Positions 33,201 through 46,600 of a DNA stretch of 64,000 nt are shown here, piece by piece. The stretch comes from Casuarius casuarius. Lineage: Eukaryota > Chordata > Aves > Casuariiformes > Casuariidae. The translations under genes were made by a program, and so were the position numbers. The notes under the pieces are model-generated. The model had not been told where the DNA came from, searched no databases, and saw only the letters and a program-made list of their open reading frames with translations. The stretch spans positions 76,429 through 140,428 of the forward strand of contig PTFA01000483.1 in NCBI GenBank assembly GCA_003342895.1, written 5' to 3'. Each line of letters opens with the position of its first letter. Position 1 is the stretch's first letter.

Positions 33201-34368
33201 ACTATGTAGCTGGTCCAGCTGTGAATCCTGACCCTGAGGTAGGTGCTAGTAAATTGCAGCAGACTTTGGTGCTTCACAGGAAGGCTCACGAAAGGCAGTA
33301 ACAAGTGCAAAGAGACACACAGGTTACTCAGCAGGACATGCTGATAACAGACATGCATCTTGCATCCTACCCCCTCCGTGGCTTACATGCCTCCTTCTGT
33401 TTGCGATTCTCAACCTTCATCCTCCTAGAGGAAATATCCAAGCCTTTATTTTCAAAAGCAAGGAAGGGCTCACTCATTTCTTTCAAAACACAGAAACTGG
33501 AATGATGATGCTTTCAGAAATATAGAGGTCAATTGGAATTGCATTCCCCTTAAAAAAAGTCCAGCTCAGTAGTGTTCTATCCATTTGAGAGCGAGCTCCA
33601 GCAAGACTTAAAGGCCAATTTCAGAAGAACTAAGAACCTGCTGGTCAAGAACACCAATGCTCAGGTTCATCCGTGAATAAAGCCTAGGAAGGACAGGAAT
33701 TTGCTGAAGAGCTGGATACATAACTAAGTTGTTTCATTAGCCGAGGAATTGATGAAGGACTTCTCTGCAGTCCACTGCAATATCCTCAGTTCCTCCCACG
33801 AGTCATAACTACCAACCGGTCAAGTGGCAGCACACTCGGAGACAATGTTTGTTATCTGACTGGTGCCCAGATGGCAGCCAAAAAGAACACGTCCTGTCCC
33901 AGGGAAGGCACTAAGTTGGATCACTCTCCTCTCCTACCCCACCAGTTTTCATAAAACCTGTAGAAACTTGGTATCTTTAATGCTTCTCCTATTTCAAATG
34001 GGTTTCAAATTATACAATGGATTCAAGAGTTATTAGAGGGGTAAACAGATGGAATGGCCAATCATTTTCCTGGGAAACCAAGATGAAAATTCTGATTTTA
34101 AGTCCTCGGGTCACAAAAATCTTCCCTCTCTTGGCACAAAAGAAAAACCTCTTTCGCAGGGGGAAAGTTCTCTCTCCAAAGTATATGCATTTGTAGGAGG
34201 AATCCACACAATTCAATCAAGCAGCTCTAAGAGGAGGCAGAGAAAAAGAATACAAACTGAGAAGTTAGAACCAAAATAGCGCAATACCTTCTGTGGTCTT
34301 TCCTCTCAACAGCTACAAGGCTTGTTCTGGAGTCCAGAATGACGTGGACTTGTAACTAGGTCAGAATT

Positions 34369-34388
34369 GGGGGGGGGGGGAGGGGGGG
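34369..34388 (+). repeat. poly-G tract (G12-A-G7)
   Basis: Twelve G, one A, then seven G on the plus strand. It is a simple repeat able in principle to form a G-quadruplex. Confidence 0.9.
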
Positions 34389-35238
34389 TCTTCTTTTTCC
34401 ATCCCCTAAATCTTCCCCAGGGTCATTTCTAAGGATTAATACACACACAACTTACCCTCTTTCCTCCCATACACAGAGACTATCCATCAGCCTGGTAACT
34501 ATTACCTCCCTAGGTACTTTTGCCTAACAAGCACTTCACAGGCCAGCAGATTCACCTCTCGTTTTGAGCTAGTTACTGCTGTCAAGTCCGTCTGTGCTCA
34601 CCAGGCAATCTTCTCTTCTTTGGCTTCTCGTAGCATCTTCTTCTGAGGGCCTGCAGGTCTCTCCTCTGTCCATCAATTACCAGTGGAAAGCCTGTGATAC
34701 TGCACATAGCAACTGTGCTGGCCAAGAGGCCCAAAGTGGCATCCTCTGGGGTCTCTGTATTCAGGCACTTACCACAAAAATATATTGCTGGATCTTTATT
34801 TGGCTCAGTTTGCTTCTCCGTTTGCGAGGAGCCACCTCAGAAGCTACCCAGGATGGTCTGTGTGTGCATGAACACGTACAAAGAGCGCAAGACTGTGTCC
34901 CGTAGAAGCTCGGGTGCCGGCTGAGGAACCCCCTTCCACCCTTGCTCTGGTGCCCAGCCTCTTTTCTTTGACCCAGACACTGCATCTCCTGTCCCTGTAC
35001 ACACAGCTTCCTTGCTTTCACCAGAGAGTGCCTGTGCTGGTTTTTTCTCATCTCCTGTGCTCAAGTCCATCATGAGTTTGCTTGCGTATCTGCCGAGGAC
35101 ATGACTAAGCTGTGCTGACAGCACAGGAGTGAGGAAGAATAGCAAAAAGATAGGACATGACATTCCTCTCATGGATTATTTTGTCAGGAAAGAAACTACT
35201 GCAAAGTTACCCTCCTCTCTGTCCGCAGAACGTGAGCA

Positions 35239-35263
35239 GGGCAGGGGCAGGGCAGGGGCAGGG
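35239..35263 (+). repeat. G-rich tandem repeat with G-quadruplex pattern
   Basis: Five G-runs of 3, 4, 3, 4 and 3 are separated by two-base CA loops, as an 11-base unit (gggcaggggca) repeated about two and a half times. This fits the usual G3+N1-7 quadruplex pattern. Confidence 0.85.
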
Positions 35264-35626
35264 CAGCCTGGCCTCGTCATGTCGAAGGAAAAGAGGGGAT
35301 CAAAAAGAAAGGTTCTTTGCCTGTATACAATAGGTTCTTGCTGGAGGAACTGTAAGGACAGACACACAGTCTGGGTGGCCCCAAACAGCAGACAGAGGGA
35401 GGACAGGGAGGGCACTGACCTTATGCAGCAAAGGGTCCCCTGACCCACCGGAGCAGGAGGAATCCCTGTCGTTCTGGAACAGTGCCCAGCCTGCAGGGCT
35501 TTTCATACTGGGACCAAAGCTACTTGGAATAGAAACAGCGTCGCTTCTGAGATCAGAGAGTTTAAACTAGAGCTCCTTTTTTCTGCAGTCATAAGCCAGC
35601 AGGCACCAGCTGCAGCATTTGCCGCA

Positions 35627-35659
<33 letters not shown>
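35627..35659. repeat. (TG)n microsatellite ending in CGCGCG
   Basis: About 13 TG units run into gcgcgcga. Confidence 0.95.
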
Positions 35660-37320
35660 ATTCTGCGTGTGGCGTGTGCCGCAGCCGTGCTCCTCCCCTC
35701 CAAGCTCTCTGTGTGATAAACGTGTCCAACTCCCTCCCCTTTTCCCCTCCCTGTGTCACTGTGAATCCCAGCCTGTTCACTTTCAGCCCCCAGCCAGGGT
35801 GGCCCCTCTCTTCTTCTTTATTAAGAAGGCTTTTTTGGTATCATCACAGACTTTTTTCAATTCCTCCCATCATTCCCAGATTTTCATGGTCGTGTAGCCT
35901 AAACTGTGCAACACACCAAACCCTGCTCCAGTTCCTCTAGCTCTGGACACTATAGGAAAAAACCCCTATTTTGAAATACTTCAACCCATTTTAACATTAG
36001 CATACAGTTAATGCTTTTATCAAGATGTTTGCTAGTGGCAACACTAAAGGAAGACAAAGATACCCTATGAAACTACAACCTTGTGTGTCTGTAGACTGCG
36101 ATGGGGTCATCATCACTAGCACCAGTGATGCAGCAGAGCAACGCATAAAGGGTGGAGCTGGCCCCATATACTGCTGTGCTACATGGGAAACCCAGCAGGG
36201 TGAGGGATGACAAAGGACAACTGCTGGGGAAAAGAAAGCACTTTGCTCTTCTCATTTCTAAGGAATTAAATGCCTTGCTGTAGCCCAGTAGAACCAAAAT
36301 CAGCTCCTAGCCTGGTCACTTCTCTTCTCCTCCTCTGCCGCCCTGGAAAGGCAGCATCACTCACATTTTACAAGAACCTTCCATTTTTCCTCCCCCACAG
36401 CTGGAAGAGTTTGGATGTTTTTTGGCTTCCTGTGGTGGAAGAATGTAGCGCTGAGCAGCTCCAAGCCAGACTTCATCTACTTCAAGACTTCAGCTGCTCA
36501 TGTGTGGGTGTGCAGCACCACAGGAGCGAGAAATTGCAGAAAGGGCCCTTCATCTCTCTTCCACCTAATCAACAACATGACATTCCACCTTAACAACCCT
36601 CCCCCCTCCTGACCGGCTTTAGTCTCATTCCAGCATCAGCACTGAGCTGGACAGTGATACAGACCTTAATGCTGGCTTTCACCAAGCCTTGCCCAAAGGG
36701 AGTGCCTCTGAGATGCCTTTTGCCACCTCGTCTCTTCTCCAGTAGCAAACTATCTCCATGCAAAGCCATAATGACATAAATCACAATGCTTCAGCACTCC
36801 TTAAGTCCATGACAGGCAGAATATCGTCTCCAGATTCTTCTCTAGACCCGTCTTTACACATCCTGTTCTGTGTTTCAGCTAACGACATAAGTGCAGTAAA
36901 CAGCTGAGCAGCTAGGGAATTCAGTCTCTGTTCCTATACTCAGGACAAGAGCAGCTGAGCAAGGACAAGGTCCTCATAGATCATAAAAAATTAGCTCTAT
37001 CTGCAGCCACCTTACCCTCTTGTCAGTAGTCATTTCCCCTCAACCGCTCGCCAGTCACCCATTCGACCCCAATAGGATCAAATTCCAAAGAAAGCAAAAA
37101 CGTATCTGCTGTCGACTGCTCTGCAAAGATTCCCTCCAGCACTCCTGCACAAGGGCAGAGCAGACCCAGCAACTCATCCCACGAGATGAGGCAGAGGAGG
37201 GCAAGAGAGCTTCGTCAAGGTAAAGTCCACTAGCCGGGTATCTAAATTTGCGGTCAGATCCACCAGAACAACCCTTCCTCCCCCGACTGATGAGATTTCT
37301 TCACGGAAAAAATAGCATTA

Positions 37321-37870
37321 AAGCAAGAACAAGGCCAGCACTGGCTGTCTCAGTCCCGCGCACCCACCCCCTCCAAGCAGCATCACGGGCTCCAGAGCGA
37401 CCAACACCCTCCGTCGCCTGTTCGAAGCCTTCGAGCCCCCGGGCGGGGCTCGCAGGGCAGCGAAAGGCTGCGCACATACCATGCCGTCGCGGGACGAGCG
37501 GCCCATGGAGGCGGCAGCCGCCGTGCGGGATGCCTGGAGAGCCGCGGACGCACGGGCACAGCCCGGGCTGCAGAGCAGCTGCGGTGCCAGCGCGAGCCGA
37601 GGGAGGAGCTGCCCGGCCTCCCCCGACGCCCGGCGCTGCGCAGCCTGCCTTAACCCCCTCCGCGCTGCAGCCTCCTCCGCAGCGTCCCGGCCTGGGGCGC
37701 TCCTGCCGCTCAGCCCGTCCCCAGCCCCTGAGCCCAGCGCTCCCGCGGCCATCCATCGACTCCTGGTGCACCAGAGCCAGCCCGGGCTGCTCCCTGCGCA
37801 AAACGGGCAGGTTCGGGCACGAGAGTCTGGGCAACTCGAGAAAACCAGAACTCTGGCCGGCACTTTGAAA
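37321..37870. promoter_or_regulatory. CpG island, candidate promoter and first exon
   Basis: This is the strongest CpG concentration in the window, roughly 40 CpG in the 400 bases from 37441. An Sp1-type GC box (gggcggggct) lies at 37441-37450. Both strands stay open over it (206 plus-strand codons from 37248; 198 minus-strand codons to 37318), as expected for GC-rich DNA. On the minus strand a frame reading AAAASMGRSSRDGM runs into a plausible donor (ATG|GTATGTG, exon end about 37490, phase 0). On the plus strand a weaker donor (CAAG|GTGGGT) lies near 37900. The island may be the distal MAP1A promoter, a bidirectional promoter, or the start of an unidentified plus-strand gene. I cannot decide which. 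Confidence 0.7.
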
Positions 37871-40469
37871 TACCTGAAGCTGGATAAACTCCTGCCAACA
37901 AGGTGGGTTCTCATGTCATTAGAATAAAGATTTTTTCCTATAGCCTCCTGTCTGGCTGCTCCTTGCAGGAGTGTCCCAGAAAGGCACTCCCCACTTCCTC
38001 TGAGGGGGGCTTTGGGTTAAGTTACTCTTAAATTGGAACCTCATGTTTGTCTCCAACAGTTGCAAACAACTGCAGACCAGTTTCTCTAATTAATATGTAA
38101 ATATTAGGCGGTTTCAGCAGCCCAGCTGGTGAAAGTTGTGCCCAGTATCACGTATCTGGGTGACTGGCTACTGGTAGAGAGGGATATGTCATGATGATCC
38201 CAAATCCCACTGGACAAAGAACAAAACCCGAATGAGCAATGTAAGCACACCCGCAAACTGTCCTCTGGAGATTTGTTTTGGATACTGTTTTCAGAAAATG
38301 AATTAAACTTTTGCATATGAACCTTGCATCTCATTTTCTTAACCAGGATACTAGTGGTTGGCTCATTTAACCTCCAAGGCACCGGACAGGGAAGCATACT
38401 TCCTCATTCCTGCTCTGCTGGGCTTAGGTCTGTCACTCCTATATTGGAATATAAAGATTATTTCATGGCATGTTCATTGCCAACAGTGACCTTTAACTAT
38501 GTGAGTTAACCGTGAAAGCTGGAAGATGTCCTGCCTGCCCTGCAGCAAGTCTCTCTCCCAGAAATCTTCCAAGGGCTGTCAGAAACAATGGAATGCTCAG
38601 GAACAAAAATATCACAGAATTTGGATAGGTTTTAAAAATAAATTAGAACCTTCCCTTCTGTAGCTTACAGAGGACGCTAATCAGTAGCAAATGTTGTCTG
38701 CAAACCTCTGGGGAAAACTTAACACAGCGGAATCAAACATCTTAGATTTCTGTATGTTTCAAATAGGTTAAACATCATCAGCTCAACACCCTATTTCAAA
38801 AGACTAAAGATTAAAAATTCTCTAGAGGCAAACTTCAACTTCATATTGAAAAAAAAATAGTTCCAGGCTCTGGGAGATGCTGAACTGCTTCATTACAACT
38901 GCCACGTCCCAGTCTTCTGCTTAGCAGTTCCAACACTGAGGCAGCAACACCAGCTTCTTGACTGTGCCAGTTAGTTTGCTCCGGTTGCTGGGAACCATCC
39001 CCAATGGGCTAGAAGCCTCTGTGGTAAATACTAGGAGAGGACAGATCCTTCTGGATTCTGGATTCTACCTTCACCTCCAACACAAAAGTCACTGCAGGCA
39101 GTAATTCTGACTTTTAGATTGGCACCCAACCAACCACTGACAATCAAATCAGACAACTGAGAAATGGTGGGGGGCAAAGCTCTTTTCCGTTCACCATAAT
39201 CATCAATACAGCATAACTTCCCAGCCATACTGATAGAGCAACAACTGCAACAAAGTGATCTAGCACTTCTTTTTTATGCCTTGGGATTACTAAATCCTGG
39301 GACAAAGAGCTGGAACGTTCTCTGAAAGATGCGTTGCAAGGTATGTCGTCCTCCCCATGACTCAAGGGCAGCTGGTTCTGGTCACTGATATAGATAAGCA
39401 CAGGTAATAGAGTCAGCCCACAAAGGCACAATTCTAAGACAAGAGATTTAAAAGGATTTCAGCTTTGGAAACAAAATGAGGGTTCAGTCTGAAGCCAGCT
39501 TTTTTGGGCAAGAAAGGCTGGTTTCTGAAAAGGGCTACAAATTCCCACTGCCTTCTTTGAAAGAGAGCAGGGAGTGAATCTTAACTGGGTTACATCAGAG
39601 TTGACCCTTTTTACTGTTTCGGTGGAAAATGAAATATATTTTGAAATTTTTACTACATGACACAGAACAAAAAAAAAATCAATGGATTTACACTTATGTT
39701 TAGCTCAGCAACTAGTGGATTGAGGCTACCGAAAACTGCAAAGAGCACATAAAATAAAAGCTCATCTGGATTTACGTTGGTGCTGGGATTGCAACAAGGA
39801 ACAGTTCTACATATGCTGAAGTAGGGGCCATGCTCTAAAGCTGCAGAAGCTAGACCTGTATTTTAGATCATAATACTCAGTTCAGTATCTATTGAGTACT
39901 ACATAATATGAGACTTAAGTGAAGGCTTGTCATCATGCAATTCATGGATTCTGACAGTAGCCAGAACTGTGAAGCAAATGGTCTTACAGATGTGGAAAAG
40001 TAAATCAGCGCATCAATCAGACTGCAGGTGATTTGTCTTTGGCTGCAGAAAGGTTCATCTCTCACCCAGAAATCAGCCTCATGGAGCTGAGGAATTCCAA
40101 GTTCCATTTTTATGAAATGTTTGCCTCAAAAATCAGAAACAAGCCAACTTGCTGGTCCAGATCCCTGCTTCCTTGGCTCTCTAATGCTGCCTCTCCTTGA
40201 TGTTGTTATGACTAGTTCTATTACTTATGGGTAATAATTGATTAATTCAATCAATTTGGTCTGAGAGTTTTAATTAAGATTAAAACTGCTGGGATAGAGG
40301 TCAGAACATAGCCCACCAAACCTCTGTGTCTTCCTTATTCCGACCTGTGAAGAGGGGAGAAGAAACAGAAGAGCCCATTCCATAGCATGTCTGTGCATCT
40401 CTGCTCTCTCATCTGACAAAATCTAGCCTCAGGAACCTCCTCAGGACCCTTAATCCTTAAGATCTTTAG
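37871..40469. other. No gene recognised
   Basis: AT-rich sequence follows the CpG island. I see no conserved open frame and no clear mobile element. Confidence 0.55.
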
Positions 40470-41645
40470 AATGACAACACTGGGTCAGATCATGAGTCCA
40501 TCTAGCCCCCAGTCATGAGTGGACAGCTATGGAAAGAGTATGAAACACATGACAAAGTGATATATCTCCAAGTATACCTCTCAGCTTCTGCTGAGCTCCA
40601 GCTTAGGAGCCTTCACTCTCCAAAGGTTGTTTCTACATCTTTACATATAAATTCCATCAACTTCTCTGTTGCTTTCTGAACCTAGCTCTACTTTTAGACT
40701 CTGCGGCAATGAATTCTGTAGTTTAATGATGCATTATCGTAAAAAGCATTTCCTCTTGTATATCTGGTTTGTAACTTCTGCACAGTGATTTCAATTAATA
40801 TGCCCTAGTTCTTACACTGTGAGGAAAAAAAAATCATTTCCCATTAACCTTCACTACAGCATTCATATTCTCATATCTTTCTGGCATATGGCTCTTTCTC
40901 TGTCTTTTCTGTAAGCTGAAGAGTCCCAGCTTTTTAAGTCTTCTCTTGTAGCATGGCTTTTTTGATCCTCCCTGTTACTCACTTCTGATTTTACAATATT
41001 CTTTCTGAGGCTAGAAAAGAGGGCGAGGGACCAGAATTGCACAAAGCATTCAAGAATTGAGAGCATTATGCATCAATATAATGGCATAATGATGATTTCC
41101 GTGTTGTTTTCTACTCTTTATTCTTATTATTCCATTTGCTCTTTGACTGTAGCTAAGTATTGAGCTGATGTTTTCAGAGAGCTATCCACAGTGACTTAAA
41201 GGATTGCTTTCTTGAGTAGTATTGCAAGATTAGAGTCCGTCATTATGGACATGGGGTGAGGTACGTTTATTCTGAGTGCATTCCATTGTAGTGATAACAG
41301 CATGTCTTCTGCCATTTTATTTTCATAATTGCAATATCTTTCTGCTAATCTTTCCAACGAGCCCTTGATGTACTGACTATCAGTAACTTCAAATCAACAG
41401 CCAGCTATGCTACCTCAGGATTAATACTCTTCTCCAAACCATTTATGAACATGCTGAACAGTGCAGGCCCCACTCAGATCCAGGACATGCTGCTGGTGAC
41501 CTCTGTTGCTGGTAAGAACCTCCCTAGCTGGTAGGTGTCATCCTCATGCTATTCTTTGCTATGGTATCTATCTATTCATTACCAATGCAAATGTAACATA
41601 CTAATCTTGGAGGTCCCCAGATCCTTCTAAGGCTTTTTTTAAAAA
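40470..41645 (-). mobile_element. ancient CR1 LINE fragment, ~1.2 kb
   Basis: The plus strand is a diverged reverse complement of the old sauropsid CR1 3' region. In order it carries 'cactgggtcagatcatgagt', 'ccatctagccc', 'ccctagttcttacactgtga', 'aagctgaagagtcccagctt', 'tgatgttttcagagagctat' and 'ccatttatgaacatgctgaa'. All frames are disrupted. A similar copy lies at 62030-63320. Confidence 0.85.
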
Positions 41646-44600
41646 TATGTCAATTTTTCCAGATTTTATCTTTGGTATACTGAAGACATTTATGTTTATC
41701 TTTAATGCAATAACTTTGGAATAGCATATTCAATATAGCTTTAGAAAATGTTTTAATCAGCAGTTAGCAAAGCCTTACTGATTTTCATGAAATCATAGAA
41801 GAGGAAATCTGTTCTTTCCTGCTCTTCTCTCCAGACGGGACATGGTACCCTGTAACAGGACATTGCACAAGAGAAATGGGCTAGCTCCTCCATCCTGATG
41901 GCAATCCTGTGTGTGTGTGTGTGTGTGTGTGTGTTTGTGTGTGTGTGTACATGTATATGTATTCATATGTGTGTGTATATACACACACACAAGCTATATT
42001 TACCCCCTTTTATCCCTCCAAAAGCAAATTTTATATATTCCCTCTGTTGTCTTTGCTCCCAGCCTCCTCTTCTCATCATTTCAGACTCTCATTTTCTCAT
42101 TTCATGTTCACCACAACATTCATACAAACAGAAGAGACTGTTACAATTATCCGTTGTGCTTGTCATCTACTATTACCAGCATAAAACAAGTAAAGAAGCT
42201 TGCACAGTCAAAATGAACAAGGAGTCAGAAGTAAAGAGCAAAGCGAATGCAAGGGAATGCAGAATGGCTGAAAAAAAAAAGGGGGCAGGTGCAGCCCCCT
42301 TTTCCAGCTTACAGGTGAGTAATTAATATTATCCAAATGGTACTGTAATTCAGCACTGCAGAGCGCAAAACCAGAGGATGTATTTGCCATCACTGCTGCA
42401 TCTGAACTAGGCTTCTTAATATTTGAGTTATTGTCACCCACTTAAGTGTAAGGAGAACTGTCCAGGTGGCAGCCTGCAAGCTGGATTCAGCCCAAAGAAT
42501 AATTTCATCCAGTCTAAAATTTTTCAGATTTTCCCTAATAAGCCTACAACACCCAGACATGTCCATGGCACTCCAGAGAATAGGGCAACTGGTACAGGAA
42601 GGGAGCGAGGGAGGTTAGACAGCTTAGGTCTAGAACTGGTCTACACTGGAAATGGTGTTGCCATTAGCAGATTTATCAGAGCACTTCAGGTTAATAGTTC
42701 CCCATTAGCACTTATGGAAAGGGCATACACACTGGGACATTTCACGCAGTGAGACAAAACTGCAGCTCTTGCCTCCACAATGCCCATCACAACAGTGACC
42801 AAATTTAGCCCTGAGGGGGATAGTTAGGATGGCGAGATCTCCCTCGGTATTGATTTTTTTATACCAATATAGCATAGGCAATTTCAAGAACAAAAATAAG
42901 ATTTGATACAACTGTCTAATAAAGACATTTATTGATATCAGTAATTGTTCCAAAATCTCTCTCCTGCTAACAGACTTATGAAAGTAAGCTTCTAATTGCA
43001 AGCTAGTCTCATTTCCTTAACAGCATTTTGTGAAATATGTTAAAGCTTTCTGAACATATAAATAGGCCAATTAATTATCTTTTAACCATGAATTTCCTCT
43101 GTAAAGAAACAATACTGTTTTGTCAATACCATACCATGCTCTTCTCTCTCATGTCTTTTGCCTCAAAATCTTCCTATTTTCTACAAAAATTTGGTGTCTT
43201 CTGACTGCTATTCTTGAGATTTTACATCAGATACAGTTATCTATTAAATTAATGACGGGGGCAACCGCTGTTTGACCAGCAGGACACTTACTCAAAGATG
43301 AAGAGATCCCTAAAGCAGCTGCTGCCTTTACCATGAACCAGTTATTTAACTGGCCTAAAAACCCTTCGGCACAGCAGTTCTTCAAGGCAGCCCTCCTACC
43401 TTTCTGAGGTCAGATAATGATTGCAGATAGCCTCTTCTTCCTATCTCTTAAAGAAAAATACAAGTAACCATTAAAAATAAATAAATAAATAAAAACAGCT
43501 GCCAAAGGTAGAACAAAAGAGGCACTAATAAGCAAAGCACTTACGGAGCCTCATGCCCCCTCCAGTTCCTGAAGGGAGAGCACTGAGCTGCTGGCTTCCA
43601 CTTCCTAAAGTCGGAGAGACGCACAGAAACATGATCAAGAACACTTCATTTTTTTCAGTCTGTCATGAAATGAGGAGCTTCATCTGACAGTTATTGGACA
43701 TCACAGACCAGGGACCAGCACCACAAAATGGGAATATACAGAGGCTTATGTTAAACTCCAAAACACAACTTTTAAACCTGTGTTCTTGGTACTGAAGTAG
43801 GGCTCATTGATGTCCAATTCCAAGCACCACTCCAACACTGATTTTTAAAGACATTATTATCCTCTGGTGCAAGGACAGATTTATTTCAACAGGTGAACTG
43901 GAGAAGAGAGATGGATTTTTTTCCCCACTTCTGCTAACAAAATAAACTGTTTTCCAATGAGAAAAACTGAGACAATAGTCAGAGAGTCACTATGGTTTGA
44001 AACCTAACAAGTCTGTCTTTAGGCTAGGGAACTTTGTTCCCTTTCTGCCAGGCTTTAAAAAGGCCTGTGACCTTTCTGGGGTACTGGGCTTAGTTCTCTT
44101 CTGACTGACAGAAAGCAAAGGGTGGGCTGGGGCTGTAGTCCCCCGTGTTATCACAGGTAAGAAAAGTGGAGGAACTGCAGCTGGTGCAACAGCTGTTTAA
44201 ATATAGAATTAAACTGTTAATGATGTGAACATTTATTTCATCACTGTGCACCTGAGTCAGTATCACACTGATATGAATGTTCTTGATCATAAATATTCAG
44301 AAGTCACAGACTGACTATCCCCCAGGCCTGCAAAAATAATAAAAATGACTTACTAAAATGTTTTTTCTTTTGTTATTCTCAAATTTTAGGGGGCAGTCAG
44401 AGTCATCTCCACGCTTTTCTCTATCATGATGTTTAAAGCAGTTATAAGTGAAGGCTGAGTTTCTGCATGGAATAAGAACTCCAAGAACTACGGCTAAAGG
44501 AAAATACTGAATAGGGTTTATTATAAATATTGCAACTGGAGAGGTCTCGCTCCTCAGAACAACAGTTCTGAGTTATGTGCTGCCTTGCACAGGCCTCTTT

Positions 44601-46420
44601 AGTTCAAATGCCCTTGATTTTCTTCACAACCATAGGCCAAAGGCTTTAATGAGAACAGAGATCCTCAATAAACAATATACTAGCTTTTGAAAATTGGTGC
44701 GACAAAGAATTATCATGGACTGACCAGGAACAGCCCTGCTTTTAATTTGAGTAATATGCTTTTATTAGTAAGGTCAGGCACTTATTTCTCAGCACCTCTG
44801 AATGAAAAGCACGCTGTTCTCATAATGCACAGAATTCTAATCTCTCCAGTTAATTCACATCCCATCCTTCTGGGCTCTCATTACACAAGACAGTCAAAGT
44901 AATTGCAAGATAAGAGGTTGTAGGATATTACCACAGCATGCTCTATAGTGAAAATTGCAGAGAAGTGTAAAGATTTCTCTGCATCTATCCTCTTGGAAGA
45001 CTTTTTTCTTTGGCAGTCCAGCTACTGAATCTTTCACAGGCTCTCTGCTTTCAGTGAACCAAAAGAACTGATTACTTACGGTTAAGTCTTCAGCAAATCA
45101 CTTCTGTCCTCATTTTTGTCCAGAAACAGTAATTTTTACTCTTTTCTACTAGCTTTACTAGGATTTTCTAAGGGCTACTTGTTTTTGCTGAATACCTCTG
45201 AATCTTTCTACACAATTATGTCATGGGCTTCCCTTCTTCCTATTTCCTCTCTTATTTACAGATATCTGTACCTTTTTACTTTGTTTGGTTAGTTAAAATC
45301 ATTTAAAGATTTATTTCCTACTTTTATCAAGATTCCCTTTTTTTTTTTTTAACCTCTCCATATCTGAAATGCAGTCACACCTTGTTATTTGTTTGTATAG
45401 TTCTAGGACCTTTGATCTTAAGTACCTTATTCTTTCAACTGCTTTGCAGGTCCAATACAGTTATGCATTTAACCAGCTCTTTCTTCATCTGAGAATAATC
45501 TTTTCATCATTCTAATACTACAGGACCTAAATAGTGATTATCTGAACTATTGAGAGGTAGCTTCTCTAAATAAAAAAAAAAAAAAAGACAGCTTTGTAGG
45601 TGGATAGCCCAAGTCATCAATTACATTTGGCTCTGTCTTATTCTTCATCAAATAAGGTTTTATTTTTGTGTTAATAGCCTCCCTAATGTGGTCCAGAGAG
45701 ACTGCCAGCACCTGTTATCAGCCTTTCTTCCATTTCCTGCTTTAAACAAATCCATGAACCCTGTGAGTTTTCTGTCTGGTCTATTTTGCCCCAGAAAGTA
45801 AGGTTTTAAAAATGGTGATCCTAATTTAATTCAGCAACTCATAAAAGCTTTAGGGAAAATGACAGAAGATGACCTGTCTAGAACTCTCAATGGAGAGGAT
45901 AAAGAGGTTTATAAATCAAGGCTGCAAAACTGGAGCAAACATGAACAGTATTGAAAGACCAGAGGGAACAAGAAAAGAGGGATTAAAGCAAACACTGGGA
46001 CACAGTAGAAATAGCAGTGTGCGCCTTGCATGAGAGTGCAGCAGGACATCTAAGCACCCAAAAGGATGGCGTAGGAGGGACTGGGATCATATCCTAGTGA
46101 TTTTTAATCATACCGAGTTTAAGGAAAGAATTATCTGAAAATATTTCCAAGTAGCAGCATAAGTCTATCTGAAGAAAAACTCATGTCTTCCACATACAGT
46201 GTCCCTACTGGCTATACTTTCTTAGCAGCCTTTGCCAGCTTTAGTATCTGATCCCTCCAAAGGACTTCTCCAGCCAGAGGCACAGTAAAAGCATTTCGTA
46301 TGTCCCAGAGACACACAGAATGAAGGAGGTATAAATAAGGTCTAGCACTGAATGAATGTAATAAAGTAATGGGACCAAGGCAATATGAGAGAAGTTACAA
46401 GAGCTGAAATATGGTGCAAG
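41646..46420. other. No gene recognised
   Basis: AT-rich sequence with a TG/TA/CA microsatellite at 41908-41990, an (AAAT)n run at about 43470-43497 and a T-rich stretch near 45340. Open frames are short and unconserved. Confidence 0.6.
41908..41990. repeat. compound (TG)n-(TA)-(CA)n microsatellite
   Basis: About 20 TG units are followed by mixed atgtatatgt and a short (AC)n run, giving a partly palindromic alternating purine-pyrimidine tract. Confidence 0.95.
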
Positions 46421-46600
46421 ATTCACAGAAGCACAGAATGGTCGAGGTTCGAAGGGACCTCTGCAGATGAGCTAGTCCAGCCTTCCTGCTCAAGCAGGGT
46501 GACCTGGAGCAGGTTGCCCAGGGCCCTGTCCAGACAGCTTTTGCACATCTCCAAGGATGGAGACTCCACAGCCTCTCTGGGCAACCTGTTCCAGTGCACC
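46421..46600 (-). mobile_element. CR1 LINE 3' fragment (avian type)
   Basis: Reverse complement of a CR1 3' end, with 'cacagaatggtcgaggttcg', 'gacctggagcaggttgccca', 'ccaaggatggagactccaca' and 'gggcaacctgttccagtgca'. It closely resembles the copy at 29987-30268 but ends earlier. Confidence 0.93.

Larger units (their letters stand above)
30269..37320. other. No gene recognised
   Basis: About 7 kb without identifiable coding exons. It contains G-rich tracts at 34369-34388 and 35239-35263 and a (TG)n/(CG)n microsatellite at 35627-35659. Open frames are short and unconserved. If the CpG island at 37.3-37.9 kb is the MAP1A promoter, this stretch is part of its 5' intron (inference). Confidence 0.55.

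Noticed and set aside
37301..37834. 177-codon minus-strand frame in the CpG island
   Set aside because: Proline/arginine/glycine/alanine-rich composition is typical of GC-rich DNA. No conserved motif was seen, so I kept only the promoter call.
46440..46460. 'ggttcgaag' resembling a tRNA B-box
   Set aside because: It belongs to the CR1 consensus (ggttggaag). No A-box or cloverleaf can be drawn.
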